64,000 nucleotides of DNA from Porphyromonas vaginalis (GTDB lineage: Bacteria; Bacteroidota; Bacteroidia; Bacteroidales; Porphyromonadaceae), in assembly GCF_958301595.1 (NCBI RefSeq), contig NZ_CATQJU010000001.1, positions 1,798,001-1,862,000 of the forward strand, in the 5' to 3' direction. Below the pieces are notes generated by a model. It saw only the letters and a program-made list of their open reading frames with translations, was not told the DNA's origin and made no database searches. The translations under genes were made by a program, and so were the position numbers. This document shows positions 8,422 through 17,978 of the stretch, piece after piece (position 1 is the first letter of the stretch; the number at the start of each line of letters is the position of its first letter).

Positions 8422-9225
8422 TTAGAGCGTTGCGAGCAGACCATTGTCCGCAAAGCTCAGATAGTGCGACCGCTCACCGTCGGAGGTGACTGAAGCGTGA
8501 TAGCGACCGAGGATGAGGTGGTCGTTGAGACGTATGTTGCAGACAGCGGCTACCTGCTTGACTCGCTTGGTGAGATCTATGTCCTCGGCACTGGGCTGTA
8601 GGTGACCCGTGGGGTGATTGTGCGCAAGGATGATCGCCGAGGCGTAGAGCGTGATAGCGGGAGCCAAGATGAGTCGCAGATCGGCTACAGCGTGGCTGAC
8701 GCCTCCTGAGGAAACTAAGACATTTTTGATGACTCGTCCCGAAGCATCTAGGTAAAGACACCTTAGCTCCTCATGATCTAAGTCCTCGAGATGGCGTCGT
8801 AAAACGCGGTAAGCGTCTAGGCTACATGTGATCGGCGTGCGCTGAGGCGGTGGTGTGTCTCGTAGTCTGCGTCCCAGCTCGATGGCCGCCAGTATGGTGC
8901 AGGCGCGAGCATCGCCTAGTCCGGCAAATCGTTTCTTCTTTTCTCCCGGTATGCTTCCAGTGAGGTAGGCATGGTCTATCTCTAGGAGCCGCCCCAAATC
9001 GTTATCTAGACCAGTCATGAGCTTCTTAGCTAGGTCTAGAGCTGTATCCTGCTCCGTGCCAGAGTTGATGAAGATAGCCAGCAACTCAGCATCTGAGAGG
9101 TTGCGAGCACCAAGTCTGAGGAGCTTCTCGCGAGGACGATCCTCTTCGCTCCACTGCTTGATGGTGTTTTTGGTAGAGCTTTGGGACAATGGCTTAGCTG
9201 GCTGAAGGGGAGTATCTGCTTTCAT
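8422..9225 (-). CDS. radC: RadC-family JAB-domain protein
   Basis: 267 aa. An N-terminal helix-hairpin-helix-like part (PREKLLRLGARNLSDAELLA…) is followed by a JAB/MPN metalloprotease-like domain with the metal motif HNHPTG and a later aspartate (AHNHPTGHLQPSAEDIDL, about 200-217). The original DNA-repair assignment of RadC is doubtful, so the molecular role is unsettled. The start codon abuts the miaA stop, indicating an operon miaA-radC. Confidence 0.93.
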   Translation of the reverse strand: MKADTPLQPAKPLSQSSTKNTIKQWSEEDRPREKLLRLGARNLSDAELLAIFINSGTEQDTALDLAKKLMTGLDNDLGRLLEIDHAYLTGSIPGEKKKRFAGLGDARACTILAAIELGRRLRDTPPPQRTPITCSLDAYRVLRRHLEDLDHEELRCLYLDASGRVIKNVLVSSGGVSHAVADLRLILAPAITLYASAIILAHNHPTGHLQPSAEDIDLTKRVKQVAAVCNIRLNDHLILGRYHASVTSDGERSHYLSFADNGLLATL

Positions 9226-10194
9226 CTATTGGTCTGTGGCTGGGGTGAGTAAATCTTGCTGGATGCGCTCTAGGAGGGGCTCCCAAGGTGTGGAGAGGTC
9301 GAGCGGAGCGAACTCGGGATGGCGTCGCTGCCAGGTGAGCTGCTTGCGGGCGAAGTGACGACTGTTGCGCTGTATGAGACGTATTGCCTCTGTCCGATCG
9401 TACTGCCCATCGAAGTGCGCAAAGAGCTCTTTGTATCCTACCGTATTGAGTGCATTGAGTTGGCGGTGAGGGTAGAGTGCCTTGGCCTCCTCGACCAAGC
9501 CCTCATCGATCATCATCTCCACGCGCTGGTTGATCCGCTGGTAGAGCTCCTCACGGGGACGTGTCAAGGCATAGGTAAGCAGACGGAAGGGGCGGTCGGC
9601 ATCTTCGCCCGAGTGGTAAGAGGAGAGTGGTGCCCCGCTGCTGAGATACACCTCTAGCGCATGCATCACACGACGATGATTGCAGTGGTCTACCTTATTA
9701 TAGTAAAGCGGGTCGACGAGCTGTAACTCAGCGAGGATGCCTGCTAGCCCTTCTCTCTGATAACGCTCGTGGAGCTGCGCTCGCACCTCTAGATCAACAG
9801 GGGGAATGTCGTCGATGCCACTACAGATGGCGTCGATGTAGAGCATAGACCCACCGCAAAGGATGATGACGGGCTGCTCCCGAAAGAGTTGCTCTAGGCA
9901 CTCCATCACCTCCAGCTCATAGCGTCCCGCGCTATACGATTCGGTGATCTCATGGGTCGCTACGAAGTAATGAGGAGCTAGTCGTTGCTCCTCTTCCGTT
10001 GGGGTGGCGGTGCCGATCGGCATGCCACGATATATCTGTCGAGAGTCTGCCGAGAGGATAGGTAGGGGCTGGGAGGGGGAGCCTAGATGACGCGCCACTG
10101 CTATAGCAAAGGAGGTCTTCCCTACACCTGTAGCTCCTGTGAGTACGATCAGTGTAGGGAAGACCTCCTTTAGTTTGCTAGAGTAGCAGCTCAT
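9226..10194 (-). CDS. miaA: tRNA dimethylallyltransferase
   Basis: Adds a dimethylallyl group to N6 of A37 in tRNAs reading codons that start with U. The 322 aa contain the P-loop GATGVGKTSFA (about 19-29), the ILSADSRQIYRGMPIGTA segment (about 47-64) with the conserved aspartate-serine, and the RRVMHALEVY helix with its anchoring arginines. Length fits the family. It is the first gene of a minus-strand pair with radC. Confidence 0.95.
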   Translation of the reverse strand: MSCYSSKLKEVFPTLIVLTGATGVGKTSFAIAVARHLGSPSQPLPILSADSRQIYRGMPIGTATPTEEEQRLAPHYFVATHEITESYSAGRYELEVMECLEQLFREQPVIILCGGSMLYIDAICSGIDDIPPVDLEVRAQLHERYQREGLAGILAELQLVDPLYYNKVDHCNHRRVMHALEVYLSSGAPLSSYHSGEDADRPFRLLTYALTRPREELYQRINQRVEMMIDEGLVEEAKALYPHRQLNALNTVGYKELFAHFDGQYDRTEAIRLIQRNSRHFARKQLTWQRRHPEFAPLDLSTPWEPLLERIQQDLLTPATDQ

Positions 10195-10213
10195 CGGGGA
10201 GGAAAGCTAACTC

Positions 10214-10759
10214 TTACTCTTCATCTACGATGCTAAAGCCGTCGCTGGAGAGTTCGTCAGCGTTAAAGAGCTCCTCGTCGAAGGCTTCGTCCATCATCCC
10301 TAAGGGAGCATCGCCCGAGAGCGCGTCACCGCCCAGACCTCCGACAAATTCATCGGGATCGGTCTGTCGAGGCTTCTTACCCTCTAGAGAGATGATCTCA
10401 GGGCTGGACAGCGAGCCACTGTGTATCTTAACCAGCTGAAGGCGTAGATAACGATCCTCAAAGAGATCATAGAGGTAACGCATCCGAGCTCCCGTCTCGT
10501 CCAGTAGATCCTCTAGACGAGAGCCGTCGATATCATATTGATTGCCGGCATCGGTATCAAAGAAGTCGCTGGAGGCTACTTGTCCTATATTTTGCCAGCG
10601 ATCATCGCAGAGGTAAAACATACCAATCGATGCAGGATCGAAGTCGAGCGTATCGATCAGCAAATCCATAAGCTGTGCAAAGGTAGCATCAGCCTGTATC
10701 TCAAAGTCTAGAGAGAAGGTCTCCTCAGCCTCGGAGCTTACGTGATAGTGATGTATCAT
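10214..10759 (-). CDS. pRiA4b ORF-3-like / IS1096 TnpR-like domain protein
   Basis: 181 aa. The N-terminal ~120 residues resemble the pRiA4b ORF-3-like fold in its Bacteroidetes form: FEIQADATFAQLMDLLIDTL, then MFYLCDDRWQNIGQV, then RYLYDLFEDRYLRLQLVKI. The last ~55 residues are acidic and look disordered. Despite the transposon-derived domain name, this stands among housekeeping genes and shows no sign of being mobile. Function is unknown. Confidence 0.75.
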   Translation of the reverse strand: MIHHYHVSSEAEETFSLDFEIQADATFAQLMDLLIDTLDFDPASIGMFYLCDDRWQNIGQVASSDFFDTDAGNQYDIDGSRLEDLLDETGARMRYLYDLFEDRYLRLQLVKIHSGSLSSPEIISLEGKKPRQTDPDEFVGGLGGDALSGDAPLGMMDEAFDEELFNADELSSDGFSIVDEE

Positions 10760-10801
10760 AAAGAGTATGTCGTGCTGTGTGAACTAAATGACTATGCCAA
10801 G

Positions 10802-11425
10802 CTAACCTCTACGTACTAGGTTGAAAAACTCCTCGCGAGTCTTCGACTCTTTAAAGGCTCCCGTGAAGTCGCTCGTCGTGGTGAGCGAGTTTTGCTTCTG
10901 CACACCACGCATCTGCATACACATGTGCTGAGCCTCGATGACAACGATGACGCCTAGTGGTGAGAGCGCCTGCTGGATGCAGTCTTTGATCTGTGTGGTC
11001 AGTCGCTCCTGTACCTGTAGGCGACGGGCGAAGACCTCGACGATGCGCGGTATCTTGCTGAGTCCCGTGATATACTTGTTGGGGATGTAGCCTACGTGCA
11101 CCTTGCCAAAGAAGGGGAGCATGTGATGCTCGCAGAGGGAGTAAAAGTCTATATCCCGTACGATGACCATCTGCTGATAATCCTCTCTAAATGTGGCAGC
11201 TCGTAGGATCGCTAAGGGGTCTTCCTGGTAGCCCTTGGTGAGGAAGTGAAAGGCCTTCGACACTCGCTCGGGAGTCTTGAGTAGTCCTTCACGGGTTGGG
11301 TCTTCGCCTAGCTCTGTGATGAGTGCCTTGACGTGCTCTTTCATTCTCTCTAGCTGTGGCTCAGGTAGGAAGTCGTTGACCACGTAGTTTTGATTTGTGT
11401 GTAATATCTGCTGGGGCTCTTCCAT
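10802..11425 (-). CDS. folE: GTP cyclohydrolase I
   Basis: Converts GTP to 7,8-dihydroneopterin triphosphate, the first step of folate or pterin synthesis. The 207 aa include [20 protein letters not shown] (about 110-129), with the zinc cysteine and histidines. QERLTTQI and [12 protein letters not shown] follow, the latter carrying the second zinc cysteine. The gene is the last of a run that includes the SPOR protein and tpiA, separated from the SPOR gene by 67 bases. Confidence 0.96.
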   Translation of the reverse strand: MEEPQQILHTNQNYVVNDFLPEPQLERMKEHVKALITELGEDPTREGLLKTPERVSKAFHFLTKGYQEDPLAILRAATFREDYQQMVIVRDIDFYSLCEHHMLPFFGKVHVGYIPNKYITGLSKIPRIVEVFARRLQVQERLTTQIKDCIQQALSPLGVIVVIEAQHMCMQMRGVQKQNSLTTTSDFTGAFKESKTREEFFNLVRRG

Positions 11426-11492
11426 GTATGTAAGATGGTTTTCAGAAAAAAGAATTCGATGATAAGTCTATGGGTACTACTCCGAGTAAATC

Positions 11493-11963
11493 TTAGCGCA
11501 CTCGAACTTTCTCTCGCACGATGTAGGCTTCTCGCATTAAGCGTGGGTGGGAGGCGCGCAGGGCGTTGAGCTGCTGCTGAGCTTCTTGTCGCGAACTGTA
11601 ATCGCCAATAGATAGTCGCCAAAAGGGTGCGCTATAAGTGACGTAAGAAGAGAGCTCAGGAGCTGCTCCTCTTAGCTGGCTGGCTAAGCGGTAGGCCTCC
11701 TGCTTAGCTCCGCGCATATTGCTCGTATAGACCTGTATGCGATACCCCGTGATGACACTACTAGAGGTGTGAAAGGTTTTGCCTACGAGAGCGCGCAACC
11801 AGTTGGGCTGAGTGATAGTCACCTGCCCCCCACTGGTTTGTGCCGTTATCTGGGCAAAGATGTCCTGCCCCTGAGTGCGCTCCTGAGCCACAAGTGAGCC
11901 AGAAAGTATGGTCACACTCAAGAATAGGACGAGCGAATGCCTGATGGACGCTAGAAGCCTCAT
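11493..11963 (-). CDS. Secreted SPOR-domain protein
   Basis: 156 aa with a signal peptide (MRLLASIRHSLVLFLSVTI…SLVAQ, cleavage near residue 26) and a C-terminal SPOR domain (about 75-150: GYRIQVYTSNMRGAKQEAY … FWRLSIGDYSSRQEAQQQL). SPOR domains bind denuded septal peptidoglycan, so a periplasmic cell-wall role is likely. The start codon overlaps the tpiA stop in an ATGA arrangement, which implies translational coupling. Confidence 0.85.
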   Translation of the reverse strand: MRLLASIRHSLVLFLSVTILSGSLVAQERTQGQDIFAQITAQTSGGQVTITQPNWLRALVGKTFHTSSSVITGYRIQVYTSNMRGAKQEAYRLASQLRGAAPELSSYVTYSAPFWRLSIGDYSSRQEAQQQLNALRASHPRLMREAYIVREKVRVR

Positions 11964-12724
11964 TTGTTTGCGGTGATAATAGGTAAGAATGTATCAGCCT
12001 TGAGGGCAGCTCCTCCGATGAGTCCGCCATCGACATCGGGCTGTGAGAAAAGCGCGTCAGCGTTTGAAGCCTTACAGCTACCACCGTAGAGGATAGTGGT
12101 AAGATCTGCGAGCTTTTGGTCAAAGAGCGATGCCACTGTCTGGCGAATGTGCTGGTGCATATCCTGCGCCTGCTCTGGTGTTGCCGTCAAGCCAGTGCCG
12201 ATAGCCCATACAGGCTCGTAAGCGATGACGATCTGCGCCATCTGCTCGTGTGAGAGATGACCTAGGGAACCACGTAGCTGCTCATCGACTACCTCGAAGT
12301 AGCGATTGCCTTCACGCTCTGCTTGCTGCTCGCCAACGCAGAAGATGACCTTCAGCCCATGAGCGAGAGCCTGATCGATCTTTTGAGCTAGTAGCTCGGC
12401 GCTCTCCTTGTGATAAGCACGGCGCTCGCTATGCCCGATGATGACGTAGGTGCAACCACAGGAGCGTATCATCTCAGCAGATACCTCACCTGTGTAAGCT
12501 CCAGCCTCGTGTGCTGAGCAGTCCTGCGCAGCGTACTCGATGTTGCTCCCAGCGAGTAGTCCTTTCATTGCTCCTAGGTGAATGTAGGGTGGAGCTAGGA
12601 TTACCTTACAGGGATTGTTGAGCTTTGCCACCTGCTCTTTGATTTCTGTGATGAGCTGAAGCCCTGCATCGAGGGTCATGTTCATCTTCCAGTTTCCAGC
12701 TACGATGAGTGTTCTCTTGTCCAT
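11960..12724 (-). CDS. tpiA: Triosephosphate isomerase
   Basis: Interconverts dihydroxyacetone phosphate and glyceraldehyde 3-phosphate. The frame is open upstream to 12814, but the ATG at 12724 (MDKRTLIVAGNWKMN) gives the normal 254-aa length and sits just after the BT_3928 stop, so I chose it. The active site is complete: N/K in GNWKMN, the histidine in IIGHSERR (about 98-105), the glutamate in AYEPVWAIGTG, and LYGGSC near the end. Confidence 0.96.
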   Translation of the reverse strand: MDKRTLIVAGNWKMNMTLDAGLQLITEIKEQVAKLNNPCKVILAPPYIHLGAMKGLLAGSNIEYAAQDCSAHEAGAYTGEVSAEMIRSCGCTYVIIGHSERRAYHKESAELLAQKIDQALAHGLKVIFCVGEQQAEREGNRYFEVVDEQLRGSLGHLSHEQMAQIVIAYEPVWAIGTGLTATPEQAQDMHQHIRQTVASLFDQKLADLTTILYGGSCKASNADALFSQPDVDGGLIGGAALKADTFLPIITANK

Positions 12725-12740
12725 GATATATGTGTATTGA

Positions 12741-14042
12741 TTATTTATTCTTGATTTGATACTCGGAGTATTTAGCCTTATCCTCCCACTGGATGATTTG
12801 GATGAGCATGACAAGGCAAAAGACGATCCACGCAGCGAGGAGCCCCCAACGCTCTAGGTGCAGACCTGCGTGAGGTGCTTGTCGTAGCATGGAGGAGATC
12901 TTTTCGTAATCCTTGTCTGTATACTCGTCAGGCAAGTCTCGAGCCGCCTTCTTGTCTAGGATGACTCCGTCAGAGATAAGCATGACAGAGGGCTGAGCCC
13001 GTGCCATGGTCTTGATGATTGTAGCATCGCAGAAGTATAGCGGGTAGGCGGCTGCCGTCTTATTGCGCCAGCGTCCGCGCTCTTCGGCTGTACTGCCAGA
13101 GATGCCGTACATAGCGACACCGACAGACTCGGCCCACTCATAGAGCGCGTTGAGCTTGCGCCCGATCTGTATGGGCGTCGTCTCCCAGTTTGGCGTTATA
13201 ACCCATATCTGCGGACTCTCATTGAGTAGCATCGTCTGGGTTACCTCACGCTCTGTCGCTTGCTGAGAGCTCCCGCCAGCATAGATCGCAAAGTCCATGA
13301 CGGGAGGCTTGTAGCCCTCCTTGATGACTTGCTCTTGGCGGTCGATGTAAGTCCATGTCGAGTCGGGGAGCTCCTCCATGTTGAATGTCTCCCGCAGTCC
13401 ATTCTTCTCATAGATAAAGAGGTACTCAATCTCCTCTTGAGGAGCGTCTTCAGGGATCATGGTCAGCTCTCGCAGCGAAGCTCCGATCTTATAGGGACGA
13501 AAGTCTATGAGCGGTAGATGCCTTAAGTTTCCTCCCACGAAAATGCCCCAGCCTAAGAGGAGTAAGGCCTCTGCCACAAATGCTGTTGTGCCTCGTAAGG
13601 GACGACTAGCCCTGCGATAGGTCAGGAGGTAAACGATCGTGATCGCCATGAAGAAGACGTTCTTACCAAAGGTCTGCCAGTTGGTGAGCTTGAGCGCATC
13701 TCCAAAGCAACCGCAGTCGCTGATAGGGTTAAAGAGAGCTAGATAGAGCGTCAAGAGCGTCATCACGCCCATAAAGATGGTGGTAGCCCATACTGTGACC
13801 TTCCTCCACAGTCCCATTAAGAGAAAAGCCCCGAGGAGAAACTCAAAGGAGCAGAGTGCGACCGATAGAGCCGGAGCCATAGCTCTCCAGCTCCCCAGTC
13901 CCATCACTCTAAGGTACTCCTCTATCTTGATGGCCCCTCCCATAGGGTCTACTCCCTTGACAAATCCCGAGAAAAGTAGCAGAGCCACTAGTATGATGCG
14001 GGAGAGTTCGGATAGGATGTATTGGACTCGTTGACGGCTCAT
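12741..14042 (-). CDS. BT_3928-type DoxX-like membrane protein
   Basis: 433 aa. The N-terminal ~150 residues contain four or five membrane helices of the DoxX/MauE type, with a conserved SDCGCFGD cysteine pair in a loop (about 108-115). A further helix follows near 160. The middle ~200 residues appear extracytoplasmic and thioredoxin-like in outline (residues ~190-395, with VITPNWETTPIQIGRKLNAL), and a last helix precedes a basic tail. The paired cysteines suggest quinone- or thiol-linked redox chemistry, but that is inference. The place between DUF1599 and tpiA is conserved in Bacteroidales. Confidence 0.85.
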   Translation of the reverse strand: MSRQRVQYILSELSRIILVALLLFSGFVKGVDPMGGAIKIEEYLRVMGLGSWRAMAPALSVALCSFEFLLGAFLLMGLWRKVTVWATTIFMGVMTLLTLYLALFNPISDCGCFGDALKLTNWQTFGKNVFFMAITIVYLLTYRRASRPLRGTTAFVAEALLLLGWGIFVGGNLRHLPLIDFRPYKIGASLRELTMIPEDAPQEEIEYLFIYEKNGLRETFNMEELPDSTWTYIDRQEQVIKEGYKPPVMDFAIYAGGSSQQATEREVTQTMLLNESPQIWVITPNWETTPIQIGRKLNALYEWAESVGVAMYGISGSTAEERGRWRNKTAAAYPLYFCDATIIKTMARAQPSVMLISDGVILDKKAARDLPDEYTDKDYEKISSMLRQAPHAGLHLERWGLLAAWIVFCLVMLIQIIQWEDKAKYSEYQIKNK

Positions 14043-14074
14043 AGGGTTATCTATTAAATGGCGTGTACTATACC

Positions 14075-14611
14075 TTAGTCAAAGCGTAACTTGATCAGTG
14101 CAAAGATAGCGTAGTTTATCATATCCTGGTAGTTAGCCGCTATGCCTTCGCTCACGAGTGTCTTGCCGGCGAGGTCTTCGATCTCCTTGGTGCGGAAGAC
14201 CTTCGTCAGTATGATATCGGTTATCGAGCTAATGCGCATCTTGCGCCACGCCTCGTCGTAGTCGTGGTTCTTGTCGACCATCAGCTGGTAAGTCTCCTCG
14301 ATGAGCTGGTCGTATAGCTCGAGTGCCTCTTCGGGCGATAAGTCGGGCTTGTCACTCGGAGAGCGCTCTAGCTGTATGAGACCGATGATGCCGTAGTTGA
14401 CGATACCGATATATTCGTTGTCCACATCCTCATCGACACGTTGCTCCGCTTTGGTCTCTAGGGAGCGTATACGTAGTGCCTTGATCATGATCTGATCGGT
14501 GAGTGAGGAGGGGCGTAGTATGCGCCACGAAGCTCCATAGTCGTGTAGCTTCTTGGCAAAAAGCGTCCTACACTCTGCAACTACCTTATGATACTGCTGC
14601 TCTGTATTCAT
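14075..14611 (-). CDS. DUF1599 protein with internal duplication
   Basis: 178 aa built of two copies of one unit. FAKKLHDYGASWRILRPSSL…IMIKALRIRSLE…IVNYGIIGLIQLE in the first half aligns with MVDKNHDYDEAWRKMRISSI…ILTKVFRTKEIE…MINYAIFALIKLRFD in the second (each quoted in pieces). Both carry the HDY motif that names the DUF1599/nucleotide-modification-associated group. The function is unproven. It heads the DUF1599-BT_3928-tpiA-SPOR-folE run. Confidence 0.85.
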   Translation of the reverse strand: MNTEQQYHKVVAECRTLFAKKLHDYGASWRILRPSSLTDQIMIKALRIRSLETKAEQRVDEDVDNEYIGIVNYGIIGLIQLERSPSDKPDLSPEEALELYDQLIEETYQLMVDKNHDYDEAWRKMRISSITDIILTKVFRTKEIEDLAGKTLVSEGIAANYQDMINYAIFALIKLRFD

Positions 14612-14640
14612 AGACTCTAAAGCTTTAGGGTGAAGGGGGG

Positions 14641-17109
14641 CTAGTCGTTGAGCGCAAGGTCTAGCACCTCCTTGATCGTCTCTACATAGGAGAAGGTCAA
14701 GCCCTCAATGTATATAGGCTTGATGTCTAGGATGTCCTTCTCATTCTCTTTGCTCAGGATGAGCGTCTTGACACCAGCCCGCTTAGCAGCTAAGATCTTC
14801 TCCTTGATACCTCCCACGGGGAGTACACGCCCTGTGAGCGTTATCTCGCCACTCATAGCGATGCGAGGCTTCACCGTGCGCCGGGTCAAGGTAGAGACGA
14901 GTGAGGTTGCCATCGTAATACCCGCACTCGGACCATCCTTCGGGATAGCTCCCTCGGGGACGTGTAGGTGTATCTCTAGATTGTCAAAAGTGCTCTCTGG
15001 TATCTCCAGCTCCTCGCAGTGTGCCTTGATATAGTCTAGAGCTATGACGGCACTCTCCTTCATCACATCTCCTAGGTTGCCCGTGAGGATCACCTTGCCC
15101 TCCTTACCACGATGTGTGGAGCTCTCGATGAAAAGTATCTCACCACCCACTTCAGTCCACGCTAGACCTGTGACGATGCCTGGCATGCCAAAGTCTTGCC
15201 AGATGTCTCGTGTGTAGGGTGGCGTGCGAAGGTCTTGCTGTATGATCTCAGGAGTGATCTGTACGCTGTACTTCTGTCCCATGGCGACACGCTTAGCCTG
15301 CTTGCGCATGAGCGCTGCGAGGTTCTTCTGTAGCGATCTCACGCCACTCTCTCGGGTGTAGCCCTCGATGAGATAGGTTAGGGCGTCAGTGTCTATGGCA
15401 AACTGGTCGCTTGTCAGTCCGTGCGCCTCCAGCTCCTTGGGTACGAGATGGCGGTGAGCTATCTCGACCTTCTCCTCCAGCAGATAGCCCGACACCTGTA
15501 TCAGCTCCATACGGTCTAGGAGTGGACGTGAGATGGTGCTGAGCGTATTGGCGGTAGCTATAAAGAGTACCTTGCTCAGGTCATAGTCTACGTCTAGGTA
15601 GTTATCGTGGAAGGCCACATTTTGCTCTGGGTCTAGCACCTCTAGGAGTGCAGCTGCGGGGTCGCCCTTGTAGTCTGACGAGATCTTGTCTATCTCGTCT
15701 AGTACGAAGACCGGATTGCTCGTCCCCGCCTTCTTGATGCTGTCTATGATACGTCCGCACATTGCTCCTATGTAGGTGCGTCGGTGTCCACGTATCTCCG
15801 CCTCGTCGTGCAGACCTCCCAGGGAGATGCGCACATACTTACGTCCGAGGCTCTCGGCGATGCTCTTGCCCAGCGAAGTCTTACCCACACCTGGAGGACC
15901 ATAGAGACAGAGTATTGGGGACTTGAGATCGTTCTTGAGCTTGATGACGGCTAGATGCTCTAGGATACGCTCCTTGACACGCTCTAGCCCGAAGTGGTCA
16001 CGGTTCAGTATCTCCTCCGCATGCTTGAGGTCAAACTGATCTTGACTATACTCTTGCCACGGTAGGTCGATCATCAGACGCAGGTACTGTAGCTGTATCG
16101 AGTACTCGGGAGCTTGTGTCGGGATGCGCTCTAGGTTGCTTAGCTCACGGTCGAAGGTCTTCTGCACCGCTTCGCTCCATTGCTTTTTCGTAGCAGCCTC
16201 ACGTAGCTCCTCGATGGTCTGGTCGGCAAAGTCGCTCTCGCCTAGCTCCTCTCTAATGGTACGTATCTGCTGCTCTAAGAAGTGCTTGCGCTGCATCTCG
16301 TCCATGTCCGACTGGGTCTGCTTTGCGATCTTCTCATTGATCTGTACCAACTCATTCGTCTGACGTACGTAGGAGATCAGCTCCATAACGAGATGCTTCG
16401 TGTCGGAGATCTTGAGTAGCTCCAACTTAGCCCTAGGAGTTAGGGAGAGATAAGCAGGGGTAAAGTAGATTAGAAAGGGGAGGTTGTTCTGAGCATTGAG
16501 TGCCTCGATAAAGTCCTCAGCGCCCTCCATGCGTCGCATTTTGACCAGTTCAATCAGCTCATAGCGCAGCTTGTTGAAGGCAACAAAAAGCTCCGTGTCT
16601 TTCGTCAGATCCCTTTCCGAGCGAGGTAATGCGAGTGGAAACTCAACCCGGCAGCGCAGGTAGGGATTCGTCTGTGTATAGGTGCTGGTCTGGATACGTA
16701 TGATGCCTCGTATGATCGCTACGACGTTGTCTGGCGATGGATGGATCACATCTTCGACCCAACATAGTACGCCCTGCTTAGAGAGTGACTTTGGCGTGAT
16801 GAAATCATCAGGCTCATCTACTATAGATGTTGTCGCAACGAGGTATTGCCCCTTGGATATCGCATTATTCACTGCGTCTATCTGCTTATCCTCAGTCAGC
16901 ATGACTGCCTGTAAGACGCAGGGAAAGACGACGGCGTTAAAGACAGGTAGCACGGGATAGGTACTTCCTAACAGTCGTGACATAAGAACATCATGCTCGT
17001 CGTCAAGTAGCTCATCTTCATCTATAACGTTGGGTAGTGGAATGGACATACCACCAGAGCCTACGTTAGGTAAAGGTGTCTCTACAAAGTCGTAATTATC
17101 TTCTTTCAT
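14641..17109 (-). CDS. lon: ATP-dependent Lon protease
   Basis: Cytosolic AAA+ serine protease that degrades misfolded and regulatory proteins. The 822 aa begin with the LON substrate-binding domain (LPVFNAVVFPCVLQAVML near 54) and a long coiled-coil region. The AAA+ module has GPPGVGKTSLGKSIA (about 378-392) and VFVLDEIDKI. The peptidase domain carries the catalytic serine in PKDGPSAGITMA and the lysine in KEKILAAKRAG. Length matches LonA. A minus-strand TATATTTG (17157-17164) may be its -7 box. Confidence 0.96.
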   Translation of the reverse strand: MKEDNYDFVETPLPNVGSGGMSIPLPNVIDEDELLDDEHDVLMSRLLGSTYPVLPVFNAVVFPCVLQAVMLTEDKQIDAVNNAISKGQYLVATTSIVDEPDDFITPKSLSKQGVLCWVEDVIHPSPDNVVAIIRGIIRIQTSTYTQTNPYLRCRVEFPLALPRSERDLTKDTELFVAFNKLRYELIELVKMRRMEGAEDFIEALNAQNNLPFLIYFTPAYLSLTPRAKLELLKISDTKHLVMELISYVRQTNELVQINEKIAKQTQSDMDEMQRKHFLEQQIRTIREELGESDFADQTIEELREAATKKQWSEAVQKTFDRELSNLERIPTQAPEYSIQLQYLRLMIDLPWQEYSQDQFDLKHAEEILNRDHFGLERVKERILEHLAVIKLKNDLKSPILCLYGPPGVGKTSLGKSIAESLGRKYVRISLGGLHDEAEIRGHRRTYIGAMCGRIIDSIKKAGTSNPVFVLDEIDKISSDYKGDPAAALLEVLDPEQNVAFHDNYLDVDYDLSKVLFIATANTLSTISRPLLDRMELIQVSGYLLEEKVEIAHRHLVPKELEAHGLTSDQFAIDTDALTYLIEGYTRESGVRSLQKNLAALMRKQAKRVAMGQKYSVQITPEIIQQDLRTPPYTRDIWQDFGMPGIVTGLAWTEVGGEILFIESSTHRGKEGKVILTGNLGDVMKESAVIALDYIKAHCEELEIPESTFDNLEIHLHVPEGAIPKDGPSAGITMATSLVSTLTRRTVKPRIAMSGEITLTGRVLPVGGIKEKILAAKRAGVKTLILSKENEKDILDIKPIYIEGLTFSYVETIKEVLDLALND

Positions 17110-17205
17110 ATAATCGATATCAGCTATCTATTGCGCAAATCTGCTTGTATTGACTGCAAATATACCACATTTATCCGACTAGGCGGGAGAAAGGTCGGGC
17201 TTCAG

Positions 17206-17333
17206 CAGGGCTGACGCATTATATACAATGAACTCATCTGCCTCTCTATTCCTCGCTTGTCGTTGTGGTAGCTCCTAAAGGAGACTGTTACAAAAGTCAA
17301 CAGACTCAAAAGAGCGATTATGATGCGTCAGCC
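17206..17333. repeat. 100-bp inverted-repeat element, copy 2, with an inserted hairpin
   Basis: Copy of the element at 789-888: CAGGGCTGACGCATTATATA starts it and GATTATGATGCGTCAGCC ends it. Relative to copy 1, 27 bases at 17281-17307 (GAGACTGTTA…AACAGACTC) interrupt the middle after GTAGCTCCTAAAG. That insert is the same hairpin that bounds the 2335-2509 repeat. Confidence 0.6.
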
Positions 17334-17387
17334 ATCTCTGGGTAAATGCGATGCCGGCCTGTTACAATAATTTAGAGCTGACTACAT

Positions 17388-17581
17388 ATCGACACGGCAT
17401 TGTGTCGGGGAAAACTGATTTCCACGTGGATATTTCGAAATCTCCAGGTGGAGAATAAAAAATTCTTCGGAGGAATGAAATGAAACTTCGGAGGAATGAA
17501 ATGAAACTTCGGAAGAAATGATTCGCCCCCACGTGGGGAATAAAAAATATCCACGTGGAGATTTGAGATTTCCCACGTGGA
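17388..17581. repeat. Nine-dyad array, copy 2
   Basis: Dyads are centred at 17425.5, 17447.5 (CCAGGTGG, one base off the palindrome), 17469, 17490, 17511, 17532.5, 17554.5 and 17576.5, the same steps as copy 1. A looser dyad precedes them. The flanks CGTTACAATAATTTAGAGC-like before and GAATTTCCCCGTAAAGATAT-like after match copy 1, and TTAGAG simple repeats follow. No gene is credible between 17110 and 17890; the rest of this gap holds the element at 17206 and A/G-rich simple sequence. Confidence 0.85.
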
Positions 17582-17848
17582 TATTCGAGAAAGGAGAGAA
17601 TCGGACGAATTTCCCCGTAAAGATATGTAAATGGAGGCTAGAGGTTAGACGTTAGAGATTAGAGGGGAGAGATTAGTGGTTAGTGGTTAGAGATTATAGG
17701 GATCGGAGCTAATCGGAGTGGATCGGAGAGCTAGGAACGCTAGTGCCTCTAGCTAACAGCCAACACTAAGAGCTAACAGCCTCATAATGCGTCAACCCTG
17801 GCTGCTGACTTGAAAATGGACGGAGTCGGCTAAGTGAAAAGTTTTCAT

Positions 17849-17856
17849 TACCTTTG
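17849..17856 (+). promoter_or_regulatory. Probable -7 box of tRNA-Ala
   Basis: TACCTTTG fits the Bacteroidetes -7 consensus and lies 42 bases before the tRNA. No convincing TTTG is seen 19-21 bases further upstream. Confidence 0.45.
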
Positions 17857-17898
17857 TAGCGGTTCACAGAGAGCTCTCCGATTTGGGGGCTGACTCTT

Positions 17899-17975
17899 GG
17901 GGCATTAGCTCATCTGGCTAGAGCGCGACACTGGCAGTGTCGAGGTGATCGGTTCAAGTCCGATATGCTCCACCA
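17899..17975 (+). tRNA. tRNA-Ala(GGC)
   Basis: The acceptor stem GGGGCAT pairs with ATGCTCC. The anticodon arm CGACA-CTGGCAG-TGTCG places GGC at positions 34-36. The T arm is ATCGG-TTCAAGT-CCGAT. Discriminator A and an encoded CCA end it. Length is 77 nt with a short variable loop. No internal break and no integrated element is visible at its 3' end. Confidence 0.96.
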
Positions 17976-17978
17976 CGG

